Source: an uncultured Lentisphaerota bacterium
Lineage (GTDB): Bacteria > Verrucomicrobiota > Lentisphaeria > Oligosphaerales > CAITYL01
NCBI GenBank assembly: GCA_903894975.1
Contig: CAITSE010000204.1
Span: 1 to 41,098, forward strand
DNA length: 41,098 nt
Direction: 5' to 3'
Below the pieces are notes generated by a model. That model was not told the DNA's origin, did not search any database, and worked only from the letters and a program-made list of their open reading frames with translations. Made by a program: the position numbers and the translations under genes. This document shows, one piece after another, positions 22,412 to 32,600 of the stretch. How positions within the stretch are numbered: the first letter of the stretch is position 1; each line of letters begins with the position of its first letter.

Positions 22412-24877
22412 TCAAAGTTCAAGCCCCGGCCGCAGCGAGATCCGGGCCGCAGCTTGCGGGTCCCGGTCGCGCAGCCAGTGACGCCAATCCTCGAACAGCA
22501 GGAGCGGCGGCCGCGTCCAGGGCGCGGCGGCCGCGTCCCCCACGGCCGCCTGACGATCGGCCAGCAGCACGTTCCGCGTCTTGAACATGGGCGCCGGGAA
22601 GGGGATTTCGAGGGTGCCGGATTCGGCCGGGAGCCCGCCCGCGGCCAAAAGGGTGAACACGCCCGTTGCGGGCTCGATCCAGCCGGCGTCACCGCCCCCG
22701 GCGCGACGCACGAGAAACCTGGGCCGCCCTGCCCCCGTCTGCGGCCGCCAGACCGCCGTCAACCAGCCGGCCTGACGCAGCAACCGGGCAGCCGGCACCC
22801 GCAGCGCTTCCAGTTGGCCGCGTCCCGCCGCCAGCAATGCCACCGGTCCGGCCGCACCATGGGTCGCGGCCAGCAATGCCGACGCCTGAACCCGGCGCCA
22901 GAACAGCAAGTCTGCCGCATCCAAATTTTCTTCCTGCAAACGTGGCGGCACCAAGCCAGCCCCGGCCAGTTGGAAAAACACCGGATCCGGCAACACATCA
23001 CCAAGCCCGGGATCACTCCACTCCCGGCCGACGGCCAGGGCCGTAACCTCATCACCGACTTGCAACGCCGCCAGCCAGCGCCCGCGCAACCGCCGGCAGA
23101 CACCCGTTCCGAGCTTGATCTCGGCCAGGCGTGCGTCCAGAAGAACCACACGATCCGCCATTTCCCGCGCCGCATCCAGCCGGCCGGTGGCCAAGCTTCC
23201 GATCAGCAGCCGTCGCGCCGCCAGCGGAGAAAACGGGTACAGTTCGGCCTCCCGGCGGAAAAACTCCCAGGCGTCGCCGTGCCGGCCGAGGGCGCCCAGC
23301 GCCGCGCCGATCTCGCCATTGAGATGGGCAAAGTCCGGCTCCAGGCGCCGCGCGGCGCTCAGGTATGGCAGGGCCAGACGCGAATCCCGCAGCGCGTTCG
23401 CCGCTTTCATCCCGGCCAGGGTCTGGGCTTCCACCGAATACGGGTTCCACAACCCCGCCCTGGCAAAGGCGGCAAAGGCGACATCTTCCTGCCCGTTGCG
23501 TTCCGCGATCCAACCGGTGCGGACCCATGACGAGGCCATCACCAACCGTGCACCCCAGGACAGGCCGAACAGGGCCGCCGCCACCATCACGCCGCGCGCC
23601 GTCCAAACGCGCCAGGCGGCCGGCGCGAACGCCGGGACCGCGGAAACCGCACCGCTCCCCGCCGGCAACAGCCGTTCCCGCCAGAGCCAGCCCAGGAACA
23701 ACAGCCCGGCCAAGCACCCCGGCGGCTGAACCAGCGTCTTATCAAACAACGCGGTGCCGGCGATCATCCAGGCGCCGAAATGGGCAGCGCGCAAAACCGG
23801 ATCCCGGGGCGGCGGCGCCAGTAGCGGTATCAGCAAGAACAACCAAAGCAACGCCGCGGGAATCCCCAACTCCGCGGCCAGACGCAGCAGTTCGTTGTGG
23901 GGATGTTCGGTCACAGGCGCGGCCACGGGCCGAGCCTTGTGCGCCACGGTCTTATACACGACAAATTCACGCCGAAAATTGCCCGGACCGACTCCGGTCA
24001 GCGGATGATCGGCAATCATCTTGACGGTGGCAGCCCACATGGGCAGGCGGATGTCCCGATCCACGGCCGCGGCCACCTGGTTCCCCCGCCACAGCACGGC
24101 CACGGCCGCGAGGCCGCCGGCCAGCAGCAGAAACAGCAGCCCGCGCCGCAGCGGTTGGAAGCGCGCCAGCAGGCCGTGAAGCACCGCATACGCTCCCAGG
24201 CAAAGCCATACCGCCCGGCTCTCCGACTTCCAGGCCAGGGCCAGCGCCGCCGCGCCGGCAATGGCGGCCAAGGTCCACCGCGCGACGTTCCCGAAACGTT
24301 CCGCGCCTTTGATCTCCGCCCCCGCCAGCAGCGCCCATGGCGCCAGCGCCAGGGTCAGGGTTCCGGCCCAGTTCCGGTTGCCGGCCAGGCCAACGGTTTC
24401 AAAACCGGCATGCCACTGCCACGCCCCGTGCAGCAGGTTGGCCAGCCATAGCCCGGCCAGGAGAAAAGTCCAGCCCCGTCCGGGACCTGTCCACGGCGCC
24501 AGCGCCACAGCCAGCGGCACGGCATACAGCGCCAGCGTTTCGAGCGCGGACTGAGGTTCGGCGGTGCGCCGCCAAAAGGCCAGAGCCAGAGTCCAGACCG
24601 CCACCAGCAGAAAACCCGCCACCATCCACCAGGCCTGCCGTACCCCGGCGACGGCGACGCCACCGGCATCCGTCCGCCGGAACTCCCGCGCCAGCAACCA
24701 GGCGCAGGCAGTCAACCCCGCCCAGAACAGCACCGGCGCCTGCAAGTAAAACACCAGTCCTGAACCGGTCGTGACCGGACACACCAAGGCCAGCGGGTAT
24801 GCCCCAAACAGCAGCAGCGCCGCCAGCCCCCAGAAAGCCCATCCCGGCAGCCGCGATAAAATCCGTGAAAAGATCAT
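22412..24877 (-). CDS. O-antigen ligase/polymerase (Wzy/WaaL-like) with TPR C-terminus
   Basis: The 821-residue inner-membrane protein has about twelve hydrophobic helices in the first ~430 residues. A soluble half with TPR-like helices (about 440-620) follows, then a Pro/Arg-rich tail. The signature is HPLTGVGPGNF, then EHPHNELLRLAAELGIPAAL, the periplasmic loop of the Wzy_C/O-antigen ligase family. It would polymerise or ligate glycans, or glycosylate proteins, at the periplasmic face. Many PVC and Bacteroidota homologues with TPRs have unknown targets. No LPS or capsule cluster adjoins it. The start is ATG 24877 with no obvious ribosome-binding site. Confidence 0.85.
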   Translation of the reverse strand: MIFSRILSRLPGWAFWGLAALLLFGAYPLALVCPVTTGSGLVFYLQAPVLFWAGLTACAWLLAREFRRTDAGGVAVAGVRQAWWMVAGFLLVAVWTLALAFWRRTAEPQSALETLALYAVPLAVALAPWTGPGRGWTFLLAGLWLANLLHGAWQWHAGFETVGLAGNRNWAGTLTLALAPWALLAGAEIKGAERFGNVARWTLAAIAGAAALALAWKSESRAVWLCLGAYAVLHGLLARFQPLRRGLLFLLLAGGLAAVAVLWRGNQVAAAVDRDIRLPMWAATVKMIADHPLTGVGPGNFRREFVVYKTVAHKARPVAAPVTEHPHNELLRLAAELGIPAALLWLFLLIPLLAPPPRDPVLRAAHFGAWMIAGTALFDKTLVQPPGCLAGLLFLGWLWRERLLPAGSGAVSAVPAFAPAAWRVWTARGVMVAAALFGLSWGARLVMASSWVRTGWIAERNGQEDVAFAAFARAGLWNPYSVEAQTLAGMKAANALRDSRLALPYLSAARRLEPDFAHLNGEIGAALGALGRHGDAWEFFRREAELYPFSPLAARRLLIGSLATGRLDAAREMADRVVLLDARLAEIKLGTGVCRRLRGRWLAALQVGDEVTALAVGREWSDPGLGDVLPDPVFFQLAGAGLVPPRLQEENLDAADLLFWRRVQASALLAATHGAAGPVALLAAGRGQLEALRVPAARLLRQAGWLTAVWRPQTGAGRPRFLVRRAGGGDAGWIEPATGVFTLLAAGGLPAESGTLEIPFPAPMFKTRNVLLADRQAAVGDAAAAPWTRPPLLLFEDWRHWLRDRDPQAAARISLRPGLEL

Positions 24878-25013
24878 GATGACTTAAGATAAGACCTGAT
24901 CCGGGACTGACGAACCGATCAGGATTAGACTGCCGCCGGCTGCCGCGGCGGAGTATATTGCTTTTGCTCTTCCCGTTCCTCAACCACGACCTTTACGGAC
25001 CGGAATTTACGGC

Positions 25014-26370
25014 ATGCCCCAGGACGACGCCGGCCGCAGCCGCCTTTATTCAACCGCCCTTCCCGAACCACCCAAGGCCCTGCTGGTGGCCCTGGAAATG
25101 CTGGGCGGGGAACCGGAACCCGGCAGCACCCCCGCCGACCTGCTGGCCGAACTCGGGCAACTCGCCACCACCCTCGGCATGCGCACCGCGGAACCGCTGG
25201 TGGTGCGCATCCGCGAACCCCAGAGCGGGTTCCTGGTCGGTTCCGGCAAGGCGCAGGAAATCATTGCCCGGGCCAAGGCCGAGGGCGCCGAGGTGATCGT
25301 CTTGACGATCCGCTCTCGCCCTCCCAGCAGCGCAACTGGGAAAAACTCGCCGGCATGCCGGTTATTGACCGGCAGGAAGTCATCCTGGACATCTTCGGCC
25401 GGCACGCCCGTTCCCGCGTCGCCGTCCTGCAGGTGGCCCTGGCCAGGGCCCGGTACGATCTGCCGCGACTGAAACGCCGCTGGGTCCACTTTTCCCGGCA
25501 GCGCGGCATGCGCGGCGGCTTGGGCGGCCGCGGCGAGGGCGAGCAGCAGATCGAAATGGACTACCGCCAGGTCAAACGCCGCATCACCCTGCTCCAAGCC
25601 CAGCTCAAAGAAACCTTCCACACCCGTGCCCTGCAGCGTTCGCTCCGCCGCCGTCGCGGCGCCCCCGTCGCCGCCATCGTCGGCTACCTAATGCCGGCAA
25701 ATCCTGCCTGTTCAACGCCCTGACCGACGCGGGCGTCCTGGTCCAGGACCAGCTCTTCGCCACGCTGGACCCCACCGTCCGCCGCCTCCGCCTGCCCGGA
25801 CGCCAGGACCTGCTGCTCACCGACACCGTCGGCTTCATCCGCAAACTGCCGCACCAGTTGATCGAAGCGTTCAAGGCCACCCTGGAAGAAGTCGCCGAAG
25901 CCGACTTTCTCATTGAAGTCCTGGACGCCTCCAGCCCGGCCGTCGAAGCGCACCATGTCACCACCGGCGAGGTTCTGCGCGAGATTAAGGCCGACCTGCT
26001 TCCGACCATCACCGTCTTCAACAAGAGCGACCGGATTCCCGACCCCCTGGAACTCCACCGCATCCGGCGGAAACATCCAGACGCCGTCTTCGTTTCCGCC
26101 CGCACCGGCGATGGCCTCAACCGCCTGCAGGAACGGCTGACCGCCCAGCTCGCCCATGCCCGGCGCTACCTGGAACTGCTCCTGCCTCCGGACCGCTACG
26201 ACCTGCTCGCCCTCCTGCACCGCTCCGCCCAGGTCGAACGGCTCGAATATGTGGAAAGCGGCATCGAAGTCGATGCCTCCATCCCTCTCCCCCTCTGCCA
26301 CCAATTCCAGTCCCACCTCCGCCCGCCGGGGAATGGCTCTATTCAGGAACAAAGGGACAACCTTTTTTGA
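25014..26370 (+). pseudogene. hflX: hflX GTPase gene with two single-base frameshifts
   Basis: HflX is a ribosome-splitting GTPase of stress responses. Three ORF-track entries join into one HflX when two deleted bases are restored. The first frame (from 25014) holds the N-terminal domain and breaks after AEGAEVIVL, near 25303/25304, where DDPLSPSQQRNW should follow. The second holds the middle domain (DRQEVILDIF, then a Gly-rich linker) and breaks at 25687/25688, inside the P-loop that should read VGYTNAGKS. The third frame carries the G domain (DTVGFIRKLPHQLIEAF, NKSD, SARTGDG). Each break is -1 and the flanks are well conserved, so decay is recent or these are sequencing errors. The second break destroys the nucleotide-binding loop. 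No slippery heptamer is seen at either site. Confidence 0.88.
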
Positions 26371-26389
26371 TTCCGGATCCATTTTGCTA

Positions 26390-26486
26390 CTCCTGTGGTT
26401 TTTCAGGAGAACAAACCCTCGTCGTTTCCCGGCCTCGTCAGCGCTTCCATAATTCGTAATACCCATATTTCCTGATATTACGTTTT
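26390..26486. terminator. two hairpins after hflX in an AT-rich gap
   Basis: CTCCTG (26390-26395)/CAGGAG (26404-26409) encloses an 8-nt T-rich loop. A second stem, CGTAATA (26455-26461)/TATTACG (26476-26482), is followed by TTTT. Either could end the hflX transcript. The 26371-26649 gap is clearly AT-rich compared with the rest of the window. It contains TTGACA at 26497 but no matching -10 at the right spacing, so I do not call a promoter. Confidence 0.4.
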
Positions 26487-26649
26487 AAAATTTATTTTGA
26501 CAATTCGCCTTGCGCGCTGGCCGAATCCCTTTATTTTTAATTAAACGATTCATTTGATGGCGGCGGACATCCGCCGGTCTCTCATGCGATCCGATCATGT
26601 TGCACACTGTTATTACGTATCCCCTTCAACCCAAACAGGAAACCCGTTA

Positions 26650-29600
26650 ATGATCAAGGCAACCGGAACTCGCCTGCGGGCGGCCATCAGGCTGTGGCGC
26701 CCGTTTTTACTGCTGACAGCCTTTGGGTTGACTTGGGCATCCAAGGTCAGTGCCGCCAACGAAACGGTCACGGTGTACACGGCGACGCAATACCAGACAA
26801 TCATGGCATGGGGTGCGGGCGCGGGCTATTTTGCCCTTTCCGAAAAGGATTCGCTGCGGCTGCATCTGCTTGACGAAGCGGTGAATGGCGTGGGCATAAC
26901 GCGAGCCCGTTTTGAGCCTGGGGCCGGCTCCTCCCCGGATGGCGCCATGGACTGGGAGCTGTGGAATGACGACGGCGATCCCTCCACGACAACCATGAGT
27001 CAGATGAACCCGACGAAGATCGACGACGAGGCCACGCGGTTTTATCTGCCCATGAAGTCGTTGGTGGAAGCCAACAGCGAGACCTTCACCACCTACCTGA
27101 GCCCCTCCTATTTCACCAACGGCAGCAGTGGCGCGGCCCCCGCCTGGCTGTTGAACAGCCCCGGCGAACATGCCGAATACCTGACTTCAATCCTCCTGTA
27201 CCTGAAGAACACACACGGCATCACGGCGGACTACACCACCATCCTGAACAAGGCGGGCAACAACAACAATTACACCGCCACCGTCTGCGCCAACACCATC
27301 AAAGTCCTGGGCCCGCGGCTCGCGGCGTTGGGACTGCCCACCAAAGTCCAGTTCCCCGAGTGCATGCAGGCGGCGACATCCTACAGCTACATCACGGCGG
27401 TGCAGGACGACCCTGCGATCTGGCCGTACATCGGGCTTCTTTCGTATCACCTGTACGGGGGCGCCGACCCGGGCCGATCGAACCTCCGCGATTTCGGACT
27501 CGCGCGAAATATCCCTACCGGCCAGACGGAGTATATGGGCCTGACGGTGAGCATCCTGTATGACGACCTCATCAAAGGCGGGGTCTCGGTATGGGAGATT
27601 TACGCATGGAACGATGTCCTGCCGCCTGATGCGTCCCATTCGTGGTTCAGCCGCACGGCCCAATACTGGCAGATCCGCCAGGTCACGCGCTACGTGCGCC
27701 CCGGCGCCGTGCGGGTGGAAGCCGCTTCGAGCACGACCAACATCCGCCCGCTCGCCTTTGTCCGCAACGGCAAAATGACGGTGGTTCTCCTGAACAACAC
27801 CGTCAGCCAAGTGCCGAAGACCCTCGACCTGTCCGGGCTTCCCGCCGGCGAATACGGCGCCTGTTACTCGACCACCAACGCCACCGATTACACAGAACTG
27901 GGGCTGTTCACCGTCACCGTGGGCGGAACCTTGACCGTCACCGTTCCCGGGTCGTCGGTGCTGACGGTGTATCCCCATGAAACCAATCAGCCACCGACCC
28001 TGACCGACTGGAAAGCCACGCCCTCATTCCTGACGCAACCCGCCTCCGCCGCGACGCTGTCGGCGGCGGCACGGGATCCGGAGCTGGACGCCATTTCCTA
28101 TGCTTGGTCGGTGGCGAGCCAGCCGGCGGGAGCCGCAGCCATCCTCGCAACCCCATCCTCGGCAACCACCAACGTGAGCGGAATGACGGTCGCCGGCGAC
28201 TATGTCTTCGCCGTCGCGGTCCGTGATGCCACACACACCGTCACGCGCACCGTCGAGCTGACGGTATACGCGGGAAACCAGCCTCCGTATATCGGGAACA
28301 GCCACAATCGGTGGCCCGTCGTTGTCACGCTGCCGACCAGCACCACCACGCTGCGCGGCGGCGGAAGGGATCCCGAGGGCGATGCTCTGACCTACCAGTG
28401 GAGTCTGGTCAGCCAGCCGGCGGGGGCCAATGCGGCGCTGGCGGGGCAAACCACGAGCACGTGCTCCGTGTCCAACCAGACGGTGGCCGGCAATTATGTC
28501 TTCCAGTATTCGCTCAGCGATCCGACGCACACCGTTTCCCAGCAACTGACGGTTCCGGTTTATCCCGCGAACACGGCGCCGGTGATTTCCAGTGCCACGG
28601 CCACGGCCGCCACGATCACGCTGCCGACCGCCACCACCTCCCTGGCGGCGGTTACCAGCGATCCCGACGCCGCCGCGATCACGCCCTGGCGGCCCGGCGG
28701 CGATGTGCTGACCCACTGGTGGTCCGTCCAGAGCGCACCGGCCGGAGCCTCTCCTGTTTTCGCCAACCAGGGTGCGAAGAACACCGCGGTCGGCGGACTA
28801 ACCGCGACAGGCACATACGTCTTCCGGTTGACCGCCATCGACCGGACCTTGACGGCGACTAAAGACGTTACCGTGACGGTGGCGCCGCCGCCGTCGGTCC
28901 TGACATCCATCACCCTGGCGCCGACGAACACCGCGGTGCTGACCGGCGCGACCAAGCAGTTCACCGCGACCGCCAAGGACCAGTTTGGCGCCGCGATGTC
29001 GCCGCAGCCGACCTTCGGCTGGAGCGTGAGCGGCGGCGGCGCCATCAATGGCAGCGGCCTGTTCACAGCCGGCGGCACCGCCGGCGGACCGTACACGGTG
29101 ACGGCGACAAGCGGCGGCCAGATCGCCACGGCCAGCGTCACGGTGACGCCCGTGCTGGTTCCGGTGACGGTTGCGGCCAACACCACAAGCGGCGGCAGCC
29201 TAGGCCGGTACGACATCTACGAACTGACCATGACCGAGAGCGGGAGCTACGCCAACCCGTGGGAGGACGTGACCATCACGGCGGTCTTCACCTCGCCCTC
29301 GGCAAAGAGTTACACCGTCGGCGGATTTTATTACGACACAGCCACTTGGAAACTGCGCTTCGCGCCCATGGAACTGGGGAACTGGACCTGGAGCCTGACC
29401 TTCGACAACGGCGCGGGCAAGTTCGTCACCGGCGGCAACTTCACCTGCACGGCCTCGGGCAACAGCGGCTTTCTGCGCATGCAACCGGGGAACACCCGCA
29501 CCTTCATCACCGAGGGCGACAGCCGCCCGTTCTATGCGAACGGCTTCAACAAGCCCGCCTATACCGGCAACGGCGGCGTGGACGCGCCGACCTTTCCGAC

Positions 29601-32600
29601 CTTCATGGCTCCCTTCCGGGCCGCCGGAATCAACATGATCCGGGACAATGCCCAGGCCTGCCACACCAATGCCACGAACAATTATGGCAACAACCTCACG
29701 GTCAACGGGTTCAATGTCGGCGGGTCCGGGAAAAACAACTACGACACCGCCCTGGGGAAAGTCGAAGACCAGTATTACCAGTTGTTGCATCAGTCCGGCT
29801 TCAAACTCATGCTGGCGTTCATGCTCCACCCGAATCTCATCATCCCCAACTACGATGTGTCCAACCCGGCGGTCAAGGCCGCGGCCGAGAAATACCACAC
29901 CTACATGCTCAACCGCTTCTCGGCGTATGTGGACGTCTGGGAACTGGGCAATGAACTGAACAGCGTCACCCAGACGTACCTGGACACCGTCACCGGGATC
30001 TGCGGCGTCAAAGACCCCTATCAACATCCGCTGACCATCAGCAATCCGCAGGGCCAGCTTGACGAGTCCGGCCTGGCGGTCGTGGCACCGCACCGGTACA
30101 CGCCGGACGATAACTTGAAGATGGCCGACCTGGCGGCCTCCTGCCAGCGCAATCACGCCACCTATCCCGACAAGCCCCTGCTCTACGGTGAAGATGGGAA
30201 CTATACGCCCTACGGCAAGTACGATCCCGCGCGCTACCGCATCAGCATTTGGAGCGCGTTTACCAACCAGGCCGGGTGCCTGTTCTGGCTGGTAAGTTTT
30301 GACCAGAACTCCTGCGAGGCCGGCGCCGGGATCACCAACCAGTACATCGGCACGGAAGAGCGGGCACTGGCCAAGATCCTGGCCAATTTCACGGCCGATT
30401 TCGACCCATCGGCCGTACCCATGACGGCGACCCTGAACCCCTCCAACCAGATGACCGGGTCGGTGCTGGGCAGCGCCGTGGACATCGCCGGATACTTCAC
30501 CCATGCCACCAGCCATACCACGCCCCTGGCCGGCGCCAGGGTGACCCTGCTCATCCCGGCCGCCGGCATGCAGGGGCAATGGCTCGATCCCGCGACGGGC
30601 AACACCGTCCAGACCTTCACCGTGAACAGCGGCTCGCAAATTCTGACCCTCCCGACCTTCCGCTCCGACCTTGTGCTCCGCATCCGCGCCGCCGGCACGG
30701 CGCCGAAGCTCGAATTCAGCACGGCCAACTACAATGCGCGGGAAAACCAGGGCGTCCTCACCGGCACCGTGACCCGCTCCGGGTCGGCTGCGGGCGCGGT
30801 CTCCGTAACCTATTCGACCCGAGACGGCCAAGCCGTCGCCGGAACCAGTTACACCGCGGTCACCGGGACGCTCAGTTGGGCAGACGGCGACACGGCGCCC
30901 AAGACCTTCACCGTCCCCCTTCTGAACGACAACGTCTACGATGGCGACCGGGATTTCGCGCTGGTCCTGAGCAATCCGGCCGGCGGCGCCGGGCTGGGCA
31001 ACAATGCCGACGCGCTGGTCACGCTCTACAACGACGATTCGGACCTGGTGATGCTGAATGCCACGTCCTACGCGGTCATGAAGGATGCCGGAGCCACCGC
31101 CATCACCGTCCACCGCGTCGGCCGCGGGGTCGGCCCCGTCAGCGTCAACTACGACACCCAGGGCGGCAGCGCCACCACAAGCGACTACACGCCGATCCAG
31201 GCGGGGGCCACGTCGGTGACGGGCGTCATCAAGTGGGCGGACGGCGACCTCTCGCCCAAGACCGTCGCCATCCCGATCCTGAACAATCCGGGTTCGTCCG
31301 GCAACAAGACGTTCCGGTTCGAGCTCCTCAATCCCCAGGGCGTGGATATGGGCATGGCCTACCGGGCTACGGTCACGATTGTGGATCCGGCGGCCACGCG
31401 GGCCGGCGTCCTTCAGTTCGGCAGGTACTCGTATTTCACCAATGTCATCGGTGCCTGCGGCGCGACCGACGCCGGGTACGCGGTCACCCGCACCGCCGGG
31501 TCCGTCAGCGTTCCCGTTTCCCGCATCGGCGGCGCCGACGGCGCGGTCTCGGTCAGTTACAGCCTCATGGCCGGAACCGCCGTTGCCGGAGCGGATTACA
31601 CCAATGTTTCTGGCACCCTGTCCTGGGCGGACGGCGATGCGGCCGACAAGACCATCACCATCCCGGTGCTCAACAATGCGACGGCCTCCGGGAATGTCGC
31701 CGTCTGGGTGTACCTGAGCAGTCCCGTCGGCGGCGCGCTCCTCAACGGGTACATCGGCAACCGGGCCGCAATCGTGATCGCCGATCCCAACCTGCCGCCG
31801 GTGCTCGCCAACCCGCAGACCGCCGCCGGAACCGTCGGGAGCCTTTTCACCTGCACCGTTGCCGCCACCAGCACGCCCACCGCCTTCAGCGCCGCAAATC
31901 TGCCTTCCGGGCTCACCCTCAACCCCGCGACGGGCATCATCACCGGCACGGCCTCGGCCGGCATCGAAGGCGCCTATGACGTTGTGCTCGGCGCCGCCAA
32001 CGCCGGCGGCACGGGCTCGGCCCACCTGATGCTGACCCTCGGCCCGACCACAGCAACGGCCCCGGTCATCCTGTCCCAGCCCGCCGACACGGGCGTGACC
32101 GTGGGGCAGAGCGTCACCTTCTGCGTGACCGCCGCCGGCACGCCGCCCCTGAGCTACCAGTGGCGGCGGAACGGCGTGGTCATCGCCAACGCCGTCGGCT
32201 CCGCGTACAACATCACGTCTCCCGCGCTTACCGATCACGGTGCCCAGTTCAGCGTGGTCGTTACCAACAGCGTGGGAAGCCTTGCCAGCGGCACGGCCAC
32301 CCTGGCGGTTACCTCCTCGGCAACAGCCCCTTCCATCATCGCCAGCCCCGCCAGCCGCACCGTGAGCGTCGGGCAGACCGTGATCCTGAGCGTGACCGCC
32401 GCCGGTTCGGGGCCGCTGGATTACCTGTGGACCCGGAACGGCGCGAACATCGGCGGTGCGACCGCTTCCACATACACCATCTCGCCGGTGACCGCCGGGG
32501 AAAACGGCAACGCCTACGCCGTAACCGTCCAAAACACCATCGGGACCGCGACCAGCAACGACGCGGTACTGACGGTGAACGGAGGCACGCCGATCCTGAG

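Noticed and set aside
20354-23530. 1058-aa plus-strand ORF
   Set aside because: It spans the antisense of dinG and the O-antigen ligase gene and shows no family signature.
25303-25688. programmed frameshifting in hflX
   Set aside because: No slippery heptamer or downstream stimulator is seen, two separate shifts would be needed, and HflX is not known to use recoding.
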